Positions 1 through 9,531 of a DNA stretch of 64,000 nucleotides are shown piece by piece (position 1 is the stretch's first letter; every line of letters starts with the position of its first letter). The stretch comes from Calendula officinalis (lineage: Eukaryota > Streptophyta > Magnoliopsida > Asterales > Asteraceae). The notes under the pieces were generated by a model. That model ran no database searches and was not told the DNA's origin. It saw only the letters and a program-made list of their open reading frames with translations. Location of the stretch: positions 26,902,208-26,966,207 of the forward strand of contig OY970832.1 of NCBI GenBank assembly GCA_963853835.1, given 5' to 3'. The translations under genes were made by a program, and so were the position numbers.

Positions 1-538
1 AAGAATTGCTTGAAGAAGTTTCAATAGTGGAACTGTCTGCCACGTCAGCACTGTCATCAGGCGCCAAGTCAGCTTTAGCACGACGTGTGCGCTTACCTGG
101 CGGGCTTGTTGGCACCTTGTCATCTTTCTTTATTCTCGGCCTACCCCTTTTTGCAGGATCTGTTCTTTTGTTCCCCAAATTATCATTATTTAATGTTTCA
201 TTGTTCTTGTTGGATTCAAAACCTGGTGTTCCAATTGCATAGACTTCTGCAGTGATTGCATCCCCATGAAAATCAATCATTCTTTTTACATCTTTATCGT
301 TTTTTACAACGATTAGGATTTTTTTGTTTGCCGGAAGGAGATATTTGATAGTAACTGTTTTTTGGTCCAAATTACACGTTTCAGCCAACTGTAATTTTAG
401 ATCATTAAAAGAAGTCTCATTTGTGACATTTGCTGCATTTGCTTCTCCTCCAATATATGAAATGGTCCCATCATCATTGGTTATAAACTCACCGCCCGAA
501 TGACAAATTAAAATAAGTTTTCCCCTTTGCCATTGCAT
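1..538 (-). CDS. MUSTANG-B-like domesticated MuDR transposase, 5' coding part (runs off the left edge)
   Basis: The minus-strand frame stays open for 179 codons from an ATG at 538-536 to the window edge. Residues of about 6-95 have the look of the PB1 domain placed at the N-terminus of MuDR-type transposases and of the domesticated MUSTANG-B proteins: GKLILICHSGGEF, then a DDGTISYIGGEANA stretch, then NLDQKTVTIKYLLP and RMIDFHGDAITAEVY. A basic RGRPRIKK motif follows at about residue 138 (AT-hook-like), then a KRTRR cluster and an acidic, serine-rich tail. The transposase core and zinc finger would lie beyond the edge. A splice acceptor precedes the ATG by four bases (exon from 542). MUSTANG proteins are known as nuclear factors derived from transposases. 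An active MULE is the alternative, but no terminal repeat of such an element was found upstream. Confidence 0.82.
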   Translation of the reverse strand, partial: MQWQRGKLILICHSGGEFITNDDGTISYIGGEANAANVTNETSFNDLKLQLAETCNLDQKTVTIKYLLPANKKILIVVKNDKDVKRMIDFHGDAITAEVYAIGTPGFESNKNNETLNNDNLGNKRTDPAKRGRPRIKKDDKVPTSPPGKRTRRAKADLAPDDSADVADSSTIETSSSNS

Positions 539-542
539 TTAT

Positions 543-1138
543 CTACAGAAATTAGCAGAATGATCAGGAACATATGTTAAAAAGTGTTGTTGAATCTTAA
601 AGATTGGTAACTTGCTAGCTATTCTACAGTTTTCAATCTTAATTATAAACATTTGAGGGTTAAAGATTTTGTAGCATGAATAGCAGAAGTCCAGATATAG
701 GTATGCAAACTCTTTAACCGCCTAAAATTACCAAATATAATCATTCAATTTCATACTTAAAGCATTACTGCATATTCTGAGACACACACACACACACAGA
801 GAGAAGGTTCACAAATTAATAAATTATGCACAATTACTTAAAGCTTACATCTGAATACGCCCACAATTCAAGAAAAGCTAGGTTCCTTGTGCATAGATAG
901 AGTACTAATTGCATAACAGTAAACACAAACATAAGAAATTCCACGTATAACATACTCAAAATGTGAGTTAGGGTTTATAAACCCCAAAATTTGTAAAAAT
1001 TAAACACCAAATCAGAGAAAGAAAGCAACTTACTTAACAAACTCTGCTTCTACAACAGCTAGTTCGACCGGATTGAACCCTAGTGCTCTACAATTGAGGA
1101 ATTTCAGTGAGAGATGATGGAGAGATATTTGATAGTCT
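543..1138 (-). other. 5' untranslated exon, leader intron and promoter side of the MUSTANG-like gene
   Basis: On the minus strand a consensus donor (GTAAGT, 1033-1028) and an acceptor (TTTCTGTAG, ending at 543) define a probable leader intron of about 490 bp. The non-coding first exon would lie at about 1034-1130. A leader intron directly before the start codon is common in plant regulatory genes. A CA/GA microsatellite (about 782-807) lies in the intron. Transcription start is not visible, so the exon's outer end is a guess. Confidence 0.5.
782..807. repeat. (CA)n followed by (GA)n microsatellite
   Basis: A short run of CA dinucleotides passes directly into GAGAGA within the proposed leader intron of the MUSTANG-like gene. 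It is a simple repeat with no further features. Confidence 0.8.
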
Positions 1139-1147
1139 TCCAGATCA

Positions 1148-1666
1148 GATTTTTTTTCATAAATAGGCTTCATCGGAGTAGATTTTTCACAAATAGGCCT
1201 CGATTTTTTTTCGTTTTCAAAAATAGGCTTTCCTGAGTCCCGAGGCCGGCTTTTCCATTAAAGCATGACTCCTGGTGGCCGGCTTTGGGTTGTTTGACGT
1301 GACCACTGGATCGGAGTACCTTCTGAAAGAATGCCTCCTCGAGACCGGCTTTAGGCCACACCCGACGTCTATAAATAATATCACACAACACTTCACCCAC
1401 TTCACCACTTTAAACATATAGCCGAGTGTGTGCATTCTTTGTTAGCCTGAAGCCGGCCTCGGGGAGGCATTCTTTGTGAAGCCGGCCTCGGGGAGTCCCT
1501 CTTCTCAGTGGTCACATCATGGAAGGCAAAGCCGGCCTCCAGGAGTCATGCTTTAATGGGAAAGCCGGCATCGGGGACCCAGGAAAGCCTATTTTTGAAA
1601 ACGAAAAAAAATCGAGCCTATTTGTGAAAACCATACTCCGATGAAGCGTATTTATGAAAAAAAATC
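1148..1666. mobile_element. Mutator-like MITE (foldback, 519 bp), same family as the 44.3-kb MULE
   Basis: Exact 9-bp target-site duplications TCCAGATCA (1139-1147 and 1667-1675) flank two long inverted arms (about 1148-1375 and 1440-1666). Each arm begins with three copies of an AAATAGGC-type motif and then carries three or four copies of AGCCGGCCTC or its complement. The same order of motifs occurs in the arms of the MULE at 44277-48472, so both belong to one family. A TATAAATA box (1370-1377) at the inner end of the left arm matches the position of a TATA-like box in the larger element. There is no coding capacity. It lies just upstream of the proposed first exon of the MUSTANG-like gene. 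Confidence 0.92.
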
Positions 1667-1675
1667 TCCAGATCA

Positions 1676-2363
1676 CGTCAACGACGGAGCAATCTAGGGG
1701 GCATTATGGAATTAGGGCAAAATAGGGGAAGAAAGTGAAACCGATATTGTCGATGCAAAGATTTCAGAGAACTTGGGGGCTATAAGTTTAATGTACTTTG
1801 AAGATGGAGGTCCCTTACGGTAATTCAATATGATAAGTTTTAAACTATTTTGTGGCAAATTTAGAAGTTTTTAAAGTTATCCGTTCAAACTAACTACCCA
1901 TATGATTTAATTTAAACATCATTATAATTTTTTATCTCAGTAAAATAAACATGTATCACTTATTATGATATAGAATAATTATTTTATATTAAAAAATATT
2001 ACAAATATCAACTAATATAATTAGTTTTTCTTTTTAATCTCCCACATATATATGGGGCAAGACATTTAGCAACTATTTGATGACATGTCATTTTATAGCA
2101 TTTTGATTGGTCCAAAATGGTGACTCAAAGGGCATTATAGGGAAAAAAATTATGACATTTATAGTTGGAGGTTTTCAACATTATTTGGTAATTTATGAGC
2201 ATTTTACAACGGTTTTATGATAAAAATAATTTTTTTGGGAAGTCATTAATGCACTAAATAACGTCTTTTTTTGGTAATGGACACCTTAAGTTGCTTACAT
2301 ATTTGTCATGCTTACGCATTCATGCTATGTAATTATATATGTCCATTGTTATATTTAGTTACT
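1676..2363. other. AT-rich intergenic DNA, no gene seen
   Basis: Only short, AT-rich, stop-filled sequence with homopolymer runs is visible. I see no convincing exon, RNA gene or bounded repeat. Confidence 0.6.
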
Positions 2364-2372
2364 TCATAAAAT

Positions 2373-2579
2373 GGGTTTTTCTAACAAGTGCCCCCTAGGC
2401 ACATGTTTAGGTATATTAAATAACTCAAAGTTCCCATTACAACTTGAAAATGCATTTAATATGTTTCTTGAATATGTAAAGTATGAAGTTTATTAATGTG
2501 TACTAAAAATTTATTAGGAAACTTTGAATAAATTAGTACATCTAAACATATGCCTAAGGGGCATATATTAGAAAAACCC
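2373..2579. mobile_element. Small MITE with 9-bp TSD (Mutator-like, 207 bp)
   Basis: Direct repeats TCATAAAAT (2364-2372 and 2580-2588) flank inverted ends that begin GGGTTTTTCTAA. The inverted similarity continues inward through a TGCCCCnTAGGCA block and a TGTTTAG block on both sides. A 9-bp TSD and lack of coding sequence point to a Mutator-type MITE unrelated in sequence to the one at 1148. Confidence 0.85.
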
Positions 2580-2900
2580 TCATAAAATTTGTCATTTGTT
2601 GTTGATTTATAAGATGGTTACAATTTAATGGCATGGTATTGTTGGATTTATACGATTATTATAGTTGAATTTATGTCCGTTTCACTTTAATTTTACATTT
2701 TGTTTTTGATGTTGAAACGGGTCAACTTATCCACACACACTATATAGCCCATTTTGTTTAGAAAAGTATAATATATCGTAATTGTTATTTTTTACTACAA
2801 AAACATTTTTCTTGCAATAGTAATAATTAATAACCGTGAAGAAAACAAATTTATGACATTGTATGTATTTTTCTAATAGATTTTGGTCTATTAACTACTA

Positions 2901-2960
2901 CTTCCCCGTGTCAAAATAAGTCAATCACTTTGAAGTTCACGTTTTTTGAGGCAAAATAAG
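2901..2960. mobile_element. Left part of a Stowaway-like MITE, split by the LTR retrotransposon
   Basis: A CTTCCCCGTGTCAAAATAAG end next to a TA dinucleotide (2899-2900) pairs as an inverted repeat with the end at 11502. The element is interrupted at 2960 by the 5' LTR. With the retrotransposon and one TSD copy removed, the MITE is about 323 bp, usual for Stowaway-type (Tc1/mariner) MITEs. Confidence 0.75.
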
Positions 2961-4660
2961 TGTAACGACCCGAAATTGTAAATAAATAAAATATGTAAAA
3001 ATATGATAATTATGGATAAATCATATAAAAAACGTGGAAATTGGTTTCGTGTCGTTTGGACACCGTACGAGAAAGTTATGGGCGAAACCGGGTCGAGACA
3101 AAGTTGGAAAAGTGCAGCCCTTGCTGTACAGGTAGTTCGCGACGCGAACTCGAGATAGCGATCGCGAACTGATCCCAGGGAGTTTGGCGTTTGGTCGCTA
3201 AGTAATTCGCGTCTGGGTAACGATCGCTAAGTATGGCCGAGCATGCAAAGTTAGCGACGCGAACTTAGTTCGCGCCGTGAACTCTGGACGACCAGCATTA
3301 AAGACGGGTTGAGCTCATTAATTGCCATATCAAAACCCTAGTTTTCTCTCTTGGCGATTTTCGAGCATAGCATCTGGTTTGGGTTGATTTCTTCACAAAT
3401 CTTTGGTAGATTTCACTCCTAGTGGAAGATTAAAGGTATATCTTCACTCTTTCATCTTTGTAGCTCAAGATCTATGGATCTTGAAGCTAGGGTTTGAAAC
3501 CCTAGTTCTTGGGTTAGTGATTTATGGTGAAATAAATATTGTATACACTTAATAGATGGTATATTAACAAAGGAATCAAGTGTATGATTTCGATTTGTAA
3601 GAATCTTCGGGTTGGTTAAACCTAGGTTTGGTAAATCAATATATTTGGGGGAAATGAATTGATGGGTGTTATCTAGAGGTAGATGAACACATTGGTAGTA
3701 GTTTGTGATGATAATCTTATTGTGATAATTGTATTAGGCTTTTGGTGAAGTCTTGGAAAGTTGATTGGATTGAGAAGCAAGAGATTGGGTGTCAAGAACA
3801 CGGTTTGAGCATCTTATTGCTAAGGTGAGTACGTGTGGACTTTATTGAGTACATAGCCTTTGAAATACATTTTCATACTTGTGTTACAGTCTAATTGCTT
3901 AATTGAATAGACTTATAGTTGTTTAGTTAGTTATGAAATTATTGTTAATATATATATAACTAACTGGTTTGATGATGAATGTGATAGCCGAGGACTAGAT
4001 TGACATAACCTTTGAGTTATGGTGAGAACGAGATGACGTGATGCTAGTTAGTTCGGGGGCAACCCGATAACTAGACATGGTGATATTTCTAACTAGTTCG
4101 GGGGCAACCCGATAGTTGGATAGGTTAGTGTTTCTAGCTAGTTCGGGGGCAACCCGATAGTTGGATTTATGGTGCTTTTAGCTAGTTCGGGGGCAACCCG
4201 ATAGTTAGGCACGTTAGTATTGCTAGTTAGCTCGGGGGCAACCCGATAACTAGATATGTGTTGCTAGGAAAGCAAGGTTTGGAGTTACCATAGGGTGACT
4301 ATATGGATGGGCGAAATTACTTGTTTGTTGTCTACTTGGATAAACGATTATTATTATTAATGGGTCTAAACCCATGTAACTCACGAGACGTTTTGTCTCA
4401 CGTACTCCTTGTTTTGTTTTGCTATGTACTCAGGTTCGGGATCGAAGGCTTAGGTTCGCATGGATAGAGATGCGGGGCCTAGTTTAGAAGAACACTAGAT
4501 TGGATTTAGTCTTAGCTTGGTTATGATCTATTTTGTAACACCTACTTTTATACTCTGATTTCATACCAAGGTTTTTGTAAATCCAAATTGAGGATGTTCT
4601 TCTATTTATAAAAATGTTTTATTTTGGCCAATATTTGGTATTAAAATTTGAGGTGTTACA
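2961..4660 (+). repeat. 5' LTR (1700 bp)
   Basis: Starts TGTAACGACC and ends GGTGTTACA, and is nearly identical to 9532-11234. Notable contents are GC-rich dyads such as GTTCGCGACGCGAAC (3135-3149) and a five-unit tandem array at about 4042-4255. Transcription of the element should start inside it. Confidence 0.97.
4042..4255 (+). repeat. Five-copy tandem array of hairpin-forming units within the 5' LTR
   Basis: Five units of about 45 bp share the core TTCGGGGGCAACCCGAT, at about 4051, 4097, 4141, 4186 and 4231. Each core is flanked by CTAGTTAG-like and ATAACTAG-like arms that can pair around the GGGGGCAACCC centre. An identical array lies in the 3' LTR at about 10615-10828. Confidence 0.9.
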
Positions 4661-4663
4661 ACT

Positions 4664-4675
4664 TGGTATCAGAGC
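4664..4675 (+). promoter_or_regulatory. Primer binding site, initiator tRNA-Met type
   Basis: TGGTATCAGAGC lies three bases after the 5' LTR end and is the usual sequence complementary to the 3' end of plant initiator tRNA-Met. It would prime minus-strand cDNA synthesis. Confidence 0.92.
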
Positions 4676-4909
4676 TATAGTTTAAGTGAATTAGGTTGGA
4701 TGACCATCCTAGTATTAGACTGTAGCATTAGGAATATAAGATTCCTTGAGAACATAGGTTGACCTTGAGACTTTATATTAAGTTTAGGGTTGAACCTAGG
4801 GGACCGATGAAATTTGATATGATTTTGGATATTGAGTCTTATGAGACTAATGGGTTGTACACAAGGTACTAAATGTTTAATGTCTTTCCTATAGTCTTGA
4901 TTGAAAGAA

Positions 4910-7900
4910 ATGGTGACCACACGTAGAAGTGGTAAAGCCCCGGAGGGCCGGGAGGAGGAAGTACCTCCTGTCGAGAGGGTGGTTGAGCAAGAAAGTCAAC
5001 CGTCGATGCATCGAGTTGATGAGTCGGAGGTCGGAGCTAATAGAACTCCGGTAACCATGGCGGATCTCCAAACAATTATCGACCAAATCAAGGGAACGGT
5101 GGCCGAAGAAGTGCACCGTATTATTGGAGACCGTGAGAGGTCGGGAGGGGACCGTGAATCCGAGGCTAAGTCGGATGAGAGAACCGGGGGTAGTGGCACC
5201 GGGGAGGGGAAATCCTCCACGGGTGGCCAAAGTGATGCTAGGGCTAAGCCCATTGTGAAAGAAGGTTGTTCGTTTAAATCCTTCATGGCGTGTAAGCCAA
5301 ATGTGTACACGGGTAGTTCGGACCCGAAAGTAACCATGAGGTGGATCCGAGAGACCGAGAGGGTCATCGGTAGTAGCAAATGCAAGGATGCCGACATGGT
5401 GACGTATGCGTCCCAATTGTTAAAAGAAGATGCCATGGTTTGGTGGGATATTGTGTATGAGACCCTCGGGAGGGAGGTGATTGAGAAGATGTCGTGGGAT
5501 GAATTCACCGCGAGGTTGAAAAAGAAATTTTGTCCCGAAAGGGATTTGGAAAAGATGCACGAGAAATTTGTGACCCTTAAAAAGGGTGATATGTCGGTTG
5601 AGGAATACTCGAGAGAGTTCACGGGATTGCTCCCGTTTGTTGCAAAAACTTATTCGGAGGAGAGAATGAGGGTAGTCCGGTACGCTTGTGGGTTACCGTG
5701 GGACTACCAATTGGAAGTCAAGAGGGCGGTCACACTTGATGAGGCCATTAGTGCCGCCCGGGGTGTGGAAGAAGTGAATGACGCACGGGTTGCCGAGAGG
5801 GCCCATGTGGGCGAGAAGAGGAAGGCCGAGAGCGGCTCTAGTTCGTTCAAAAAGGGGAAGTTCACATCGAGCTTCTCTAAACAAGGGAGTGTTGCCTCGT
5901 GCAAGAAGTGCGGGAAGAATCATTCCGGCGAGTGCCGAAGTGGGTCGAGGTCTTGTTTTAGTTGTGGTAGACCGGGGCATGTAGCCCGGGATTGTAAGGT
6001 CAAGTCGTTGGCCGATGTGGAGTGTTTCTCGTGCCACGAGAAGGGGCACTATAGCAATGTGTGCCCAAAGAAGGGAATCGAGTCGATGGTGTCTACGGCT
6101 CAAAAGAAAGTGGAACCGGCGAAGGTGAAGGGGCGGTCCTTCCAACTCACCCGGGAGGAGTCGAAGGAGGCACACGATGTGGTGTCAGGTACTTTTTTCA
6201 TTAATTCCTTGCCAACTCATATTTTGTTTGATTCGGGTTCCAATTATTCATTTGTGTCCTTCGAGTTCGGTTGTAAATTGAATGTGCCGTCCGAGATGTT
6301 AGATGAGGTTTATGAGATAGAAGTAGCCGACGGGAAAACGTCCATGGTTGAATGTATTTATAGAAATTGTGAAATAGAAATAGACGGAAGAAAGTTTAAG
6401 GTAGATTTATTGCCCATGGGAATTAGGGCGTTCGATGTGGTTATCGGTATGGATTGGTTGGGTATGCACCAAGCCAAGATTTTGTGTGGAAAGAAAATAG
6501 TGTCGATTAGGACACCCGAAAATGAGAAGGTGTATGTGTATGGGGAGAAACGACATCACATGCCTAATGTGATTACCGCCATTAAGGCGAGGAAAAGTGT
6601 ATCGAAGGGTTGTGCATCGTTTATTGCATATGTATTAGATGGCCGAAAGGAAAAGAAGTTAATGGATGATGTCAAAATTATTCGGGATTTTCCCGAGGTA
6701 TTTCCCGATGACTTGCCCGGTTTGCCACCGGAGAGACAAGTCGAATTTAAAATTGATTTAGTGCCGGGGGCGACGCCGATTGCTCGTGCTCCATATCGTT
6801 TAGCTCCCACCGAGATGCGGGAATTGATGACTCAATTGCAAGATTTGTTAGATAAAGGTTTTATTCGTCCGAGTTCGTCACCGTGGGGTGCACCGGTGTT
6901 ATTTGTTAAGAAGAAAGACGGTTCGATGAGAATGTGTATCGACTACCGAGAGTTGAACAAGGTAACTATTAAGAACCGTTATCCGTTGCCGAGAATTGAC
7001 GACTTATTCGACCAATTGCAAGGTGCTAGTTACTTCTCGAAGATTGATTTGAGGTCGGGTTATCACCAAGTTCGGGTGAAAGAAGGCGACACCGAGAAGA
7101 CGGCTTTTCGTACACGTTATGGTCATTATGAGTTTCTAGTGATGCCGTTTGGTCTTACAAACGCGCCGGCTATTTTCATGGATTTGATGAATCGGGTTTG
7201 TAAACCGTTCCTTGATAAGTTTTTGATTGTGTTTATTGACGACATTTTGATTTATTCGAAAACCAAAGAAGAACACGAAGGTCATTTGAGGCTTGTGTTA
7301 GATGTGTTAAAACGGGAGAAGTTGTATGCAAAATTTTCAAAGTGTGAATTTTGGTTGCGGGAAGTACAATTCTTAGGTCACGTGGTGACGTGTGATGGTA
7401 TTAAGGTTGATCCGTCCAAGATTGAAGCGGTGTCAAATTGGGAGCCTCCGAGGACTCCTACCGAGGTTAGAAGTTTCCTTGGATTAGCCGGTTATTATCG
7501 AATATTTATACAAGACTTCTCGAGAATCGCGATCCCACTCACGAAGTTAACGAGAAAAAGTGAGAAGTTTGTGTGGGAGAAGAAGCAAGAAGAGGCGTTT
7601 AAGTTGTTAAAAGAAAAGTTATGTAACGCGCCGATCCTTACGTTACCGGATGGTATGGAAGATTTTGTGGTTTATAGTGATGCGTCGAATCAAGGACTCG
7701 GTTGTGTGTTGATGCAAAGAGGTAAAGTGATCGCGTATGCCTCGCGACAATTGAAGAATGCGGAATTAAGGTACACGACACACGACTTGGAATTGGCGGC
7801 GATTATTTTCGCCTTGAAGTTGTGGAGGCATTATTTGTATGGTACTCGGTGTACGTTGTACACGGATCATAAAAGCCTACAATACGTGTTTACTCAAAAG

Positions 7901-9331
7901 GATCTTAATATGCGACAAAGAAGGTGGATCGAGTTGATTGCCGATTATGATTGTGAGATTGTGTATCACGCGGGAAAGGCTAATGTAGTGGCCGACGCTT
8001 TGAGCCGAAAAGTTTATGAGAACCGGAACCGGGGAATTTTAACACGTATAGAAGTCGTATCGAGTATTATCGAAAGGATCAAGAATGCCCAACGAGAAGT
8101 TATGGGGAAAGACGAGCTAAGACAAGAACGGTTAGGTAAGAACCAACACTTTCTCGAAAATGCACAAGGGTTGAAGACCGTAGGCGGTCGCATTTGGGTT
8201 CCTAAGTTCGGTGGCATCCGAAAAGAGTTGTTGTATGATGTGCACAAGTCAAAGTATTCGATTCACCCGGGAAGTACAAAGACGTACCAAGATATGAAAC
8301 GGGTTTATTGGTGGCCCGGAATGAAGGCGAGAGTGGCCAAGTATATCTCTAAGTGTGCCACGTGTGCACAAGTGAAAGCCGAGCATCAAGTACCGTATGG
8401 GGTAGCTCAATCATTGGTTGTACCGGCCGGGAAGTGGGAAGATATAACTATGGATTTCATAGTAGGGTTACCGAAGACGAGTAGAGGTCACGATGCCATT
8501 TGGGTCATAGTTGACCGGTTGACCAAGAGTGCGTTATTTTTAGCAATTCGGGAAACGTTGCCACTTGAGAAGTTGGCTAAGTTGTACGTTGATGAGGTGG
8601 TTCGACTCCACGGGGTTCCGTTATCGATTGTATCCGATAGAGACGCGAGGTTTACCTCGAGATTTTGGCGGTCTTTGCAAGAAGAGTTGGGTACAAAGTT
8701 GCGGTTGAGCACGGCCTATCATCCGCAAACCGACGGTCAAAGTGAAAGAACGATTCAAACGGTTGAAGACATGTTGAGATCGTGTGTGTTAGACTTCGGT
8801 GGTAAATGGGATGAACATTTACCGTTAGTCGAGTTCTCGTATAATAATAGTTATCACTCGACTATTAAGATGCCGCCTTATGAGGCGTTGTATGGAAGAA
8901 AATGTAGAACTCCATCTTGTTGGTTGGAAGCGGGAGAGACGAAACTCACGGGTCCCGAGATCGTGAGAGTGACAAATGAGAAGATCGGTATTATTCAAAC
9001 CAACATGAAAGTCGCCCAAGATAGACAACGAAGTTATTCGGGTTTGAAGAAAAGGCCATACGACTTGGATGTCGGTGATATGGTCATGTTGAAAGTGTCA
9101 CCTTGGAAAGGTGTAATGCGGTTTGGTAAGAAAGGGAAGTTAAGTCCAAGGTATGTTGGACCGTTTAAAATATTGAAACGGGTCGGGCTTCAAGCTTTTA
9201 AGTTGGAACTTCCACCCGAGCTTCAAGGTGTGCATGACACCTTTCACGTGAGTTATTTGAAGAAGTTTATCGGGAATTTGAAAATATTATTCCATTGCAA
9301 GAGTTGCGGGTTGACGGCCCGAACCGGTTGA
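4910..9331 (+). CDS. Ty3/gypsy gag-pol polyprotein (3' end frameshifted)
   Basis: A single frame of 1473 codons starts at ATG 4910 (MVTTRRSGKAPEG). In order it shows: a retrotransposon gag domain (residues about 120-290, with MVWWDIVYETLG and FCPERDLEKMHEKF); two CCHC zinc knuckles near 350-390 (CFSCGRPGHVARDC and CFSCHEKGHYSNVC); an aspartic protease (FDSGSNYSF, about 443); reverse transcriptase with LRSGYHQVRV and the catalytic FIDDILIYS (about 776-784); RNase H (YSDASNQGLGC, about 925); an integrase HHCC zinc finger (about 1120-1160) and a DD35E core starting at MDFIVGLPKT. The frame ends in an out-of-frame tail after HDTFHVSYLKKF. The protein copies element RNA and integrates the cDNA. 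It is open throughout, so the element is young. Confidence 0.96.
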   Translation: MVTTRRSGKAPEGREEEVPPVERVVEQESQPSMHRVDESEVGANRTPVTMADLQTIIDQIKGTVAEEVHRIIGDRERSGGDRESEAKSDERTGGSGTGEGKSSTGGQSDARAKPIVKEGCSFKSFMACKPNVYTGSSDPKVTMRWIRETERVIGSSKCKDADMVTYASQLLKEDAMVWWDIVYETLGREVIEKMSWDEFTARLKKKFCPERDLEKMHEKFVTLKKGDMSVEEYSREFTGLLPFVAKTYSEERMRVVRYACGLPWDYQLEVKRAVTLDEAISAARGVEEVNDARVAERAHVGEKRKAESGSSSFKKGKFTSSFSKQGSVASCKKCGKNHSGECRSGSRSCFSCGRPGHVARDCKVKSLADVECFSCHEKGHYSNVCPKKGIESMVSTAQKKVEPAKVKGRSFQLTREESKEAHDVVSGTFFINSLPTHILFDSGSNYSFVSFEFGCKLNVPSEMLDEVYEIEVADGKTSMVECIYRNCEIEIDGRKFKVDLLPMGIRAFDVVIGMDWLGMHQAKILCGKKIVSIRTPENEKVYVYGEKRHHMPNVITAIKARKSVSKGCASFIAYVLDGRKEKKLMDDVKIIRDFPEVFPDDLPGLPPERQVEFKIDLVPGATPIARAPYRLAPTEMRELMTQLQDLLDKGFIRPSSSPWGAPVLFVKKKDGSMRMCIDYRELNKVTIKNRYPLPRIDDLFDQLQGASYFSKIDLRSGYHQVRVKEGDTEKTAFRTRYGHYEFLVMPFGLTNAPAIFMDLMNRVCKPFLDKFLIVFIDDILIYSKTKEEHEGHLRLVLDVLKREKLYAKFSKCEFWLREVQFLGHVVTCDGIKVDPSKIEAVSNWEPPRTPTEVRSFLGLAGYYRIFIQDFSRIAIPLTKLTRKSEKFVWEKKQEEAFKLLKEKLCNAPILTLPDGMEDFVVYSDASNQGLGCVLMQRGKVIAYASRQLKNAELRYTTHDLELAAIIFALKLWRHYLYGTRCTLYTDHKSLQYVFTQKDLNMRQRRWIELIADYDCEIVYHAGKANVVADALSRKVYENRNRGILTRIEVVSSIIERIKNAQREVMGKDELRQERLGKNQHFLENAQGLKTVGGRIWVPKFGGIRKELLYDVHKSKYSIHPGSTKTYQDMKRVYWWPGMKARVAKYISKCATCAQVKAEHQVPYGVAQSLVVPAGKWEDITMDFIVGLPKTSRGHDAIWVIVDRLTKSALFLAIRETLPLEKLAKLYVDEVVRLHGVPLSIVSDRDARFTSRFWRSLQEELGTKLRLSTAYHPQTDGQSERTIQTVEDMLRSCVLDFGGKWDEHLPLVEFSYNNSYHSTIKMPPYEALYGRKCRTPSCWLEAGETKLTGPEIVRVTNEKIGIIQTNMKVAQDRQRSYSGLKKRPYDLDVGDMVMLKVSPWKGVMRFGKKGKLSPRYVGPFKILKRVGLQAFKLELPPELQGVHDTFHVSYLKKFIGNLKILFHCKSCGLTARTG

Positions 9332-9519
9332 TTGAGGAGCCCGAAGCTATATTAGAAACGAAAACAAAGAAGCTTCGGAATAAGGAGATTGATTTGGTAT
9401 TGGTCAAGTGGAAGCATTCACTTGGGCCGAATTTGACTTGGGAGGTCAAAGATGAGATTCGGAAGAGGTACCCGGATTTCGTGAACTATGATGAGATTCC
9501 GAGGACGGAATCTTCTTAA
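9272..9519 (+). pseudogene. Chromodomain-like C-terminus of pol, displaced by one frameshift
   Basis: After the integrase tail, the sequence typical of this family continues in a different frame, from about 9272 to a TAA at 9517-9519. It holds EPEAILETKTKKLRNKEI and then VKWKHSLGPNLTWE, which resembles the degenerate chromodomain (CHDCR) that ends many plant chromoviral integrases and helps target chromatin. The change of frame at about 9270 fits loss of a single base in a G run. In this copy the domain would not be made unless frameshifting occurs. Confidence 0.75.
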
Positions 9520-9531
9520 GGGGTAGATAGT
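9518..9531 (+). promoter_or_regulatory. Polypurine-tract candidate before the 3' LTR
   Basis: The AAGGGGTAGATAGT stretch lies directly before the TGTAACG of the 3' LTR, where the primer for plus-strand cDNA synthesis is expected. The purine run is short and imperfect. Confidence 0.6.

Noticed and set aside
4042..4255. Evenly spaced direct repeats that could be taken for a CRISPR array
   Set aside because: They lie inside an LTR, recur identically in the other LTR, have self-similar spacers, and the genome is a plant nucleus.
4889..6175. Long minus-strand frames opposite gag
   Set aside because: They overlap a clear gag-pol gene on the other strand and resemble nothing; they follow from its codon usage.
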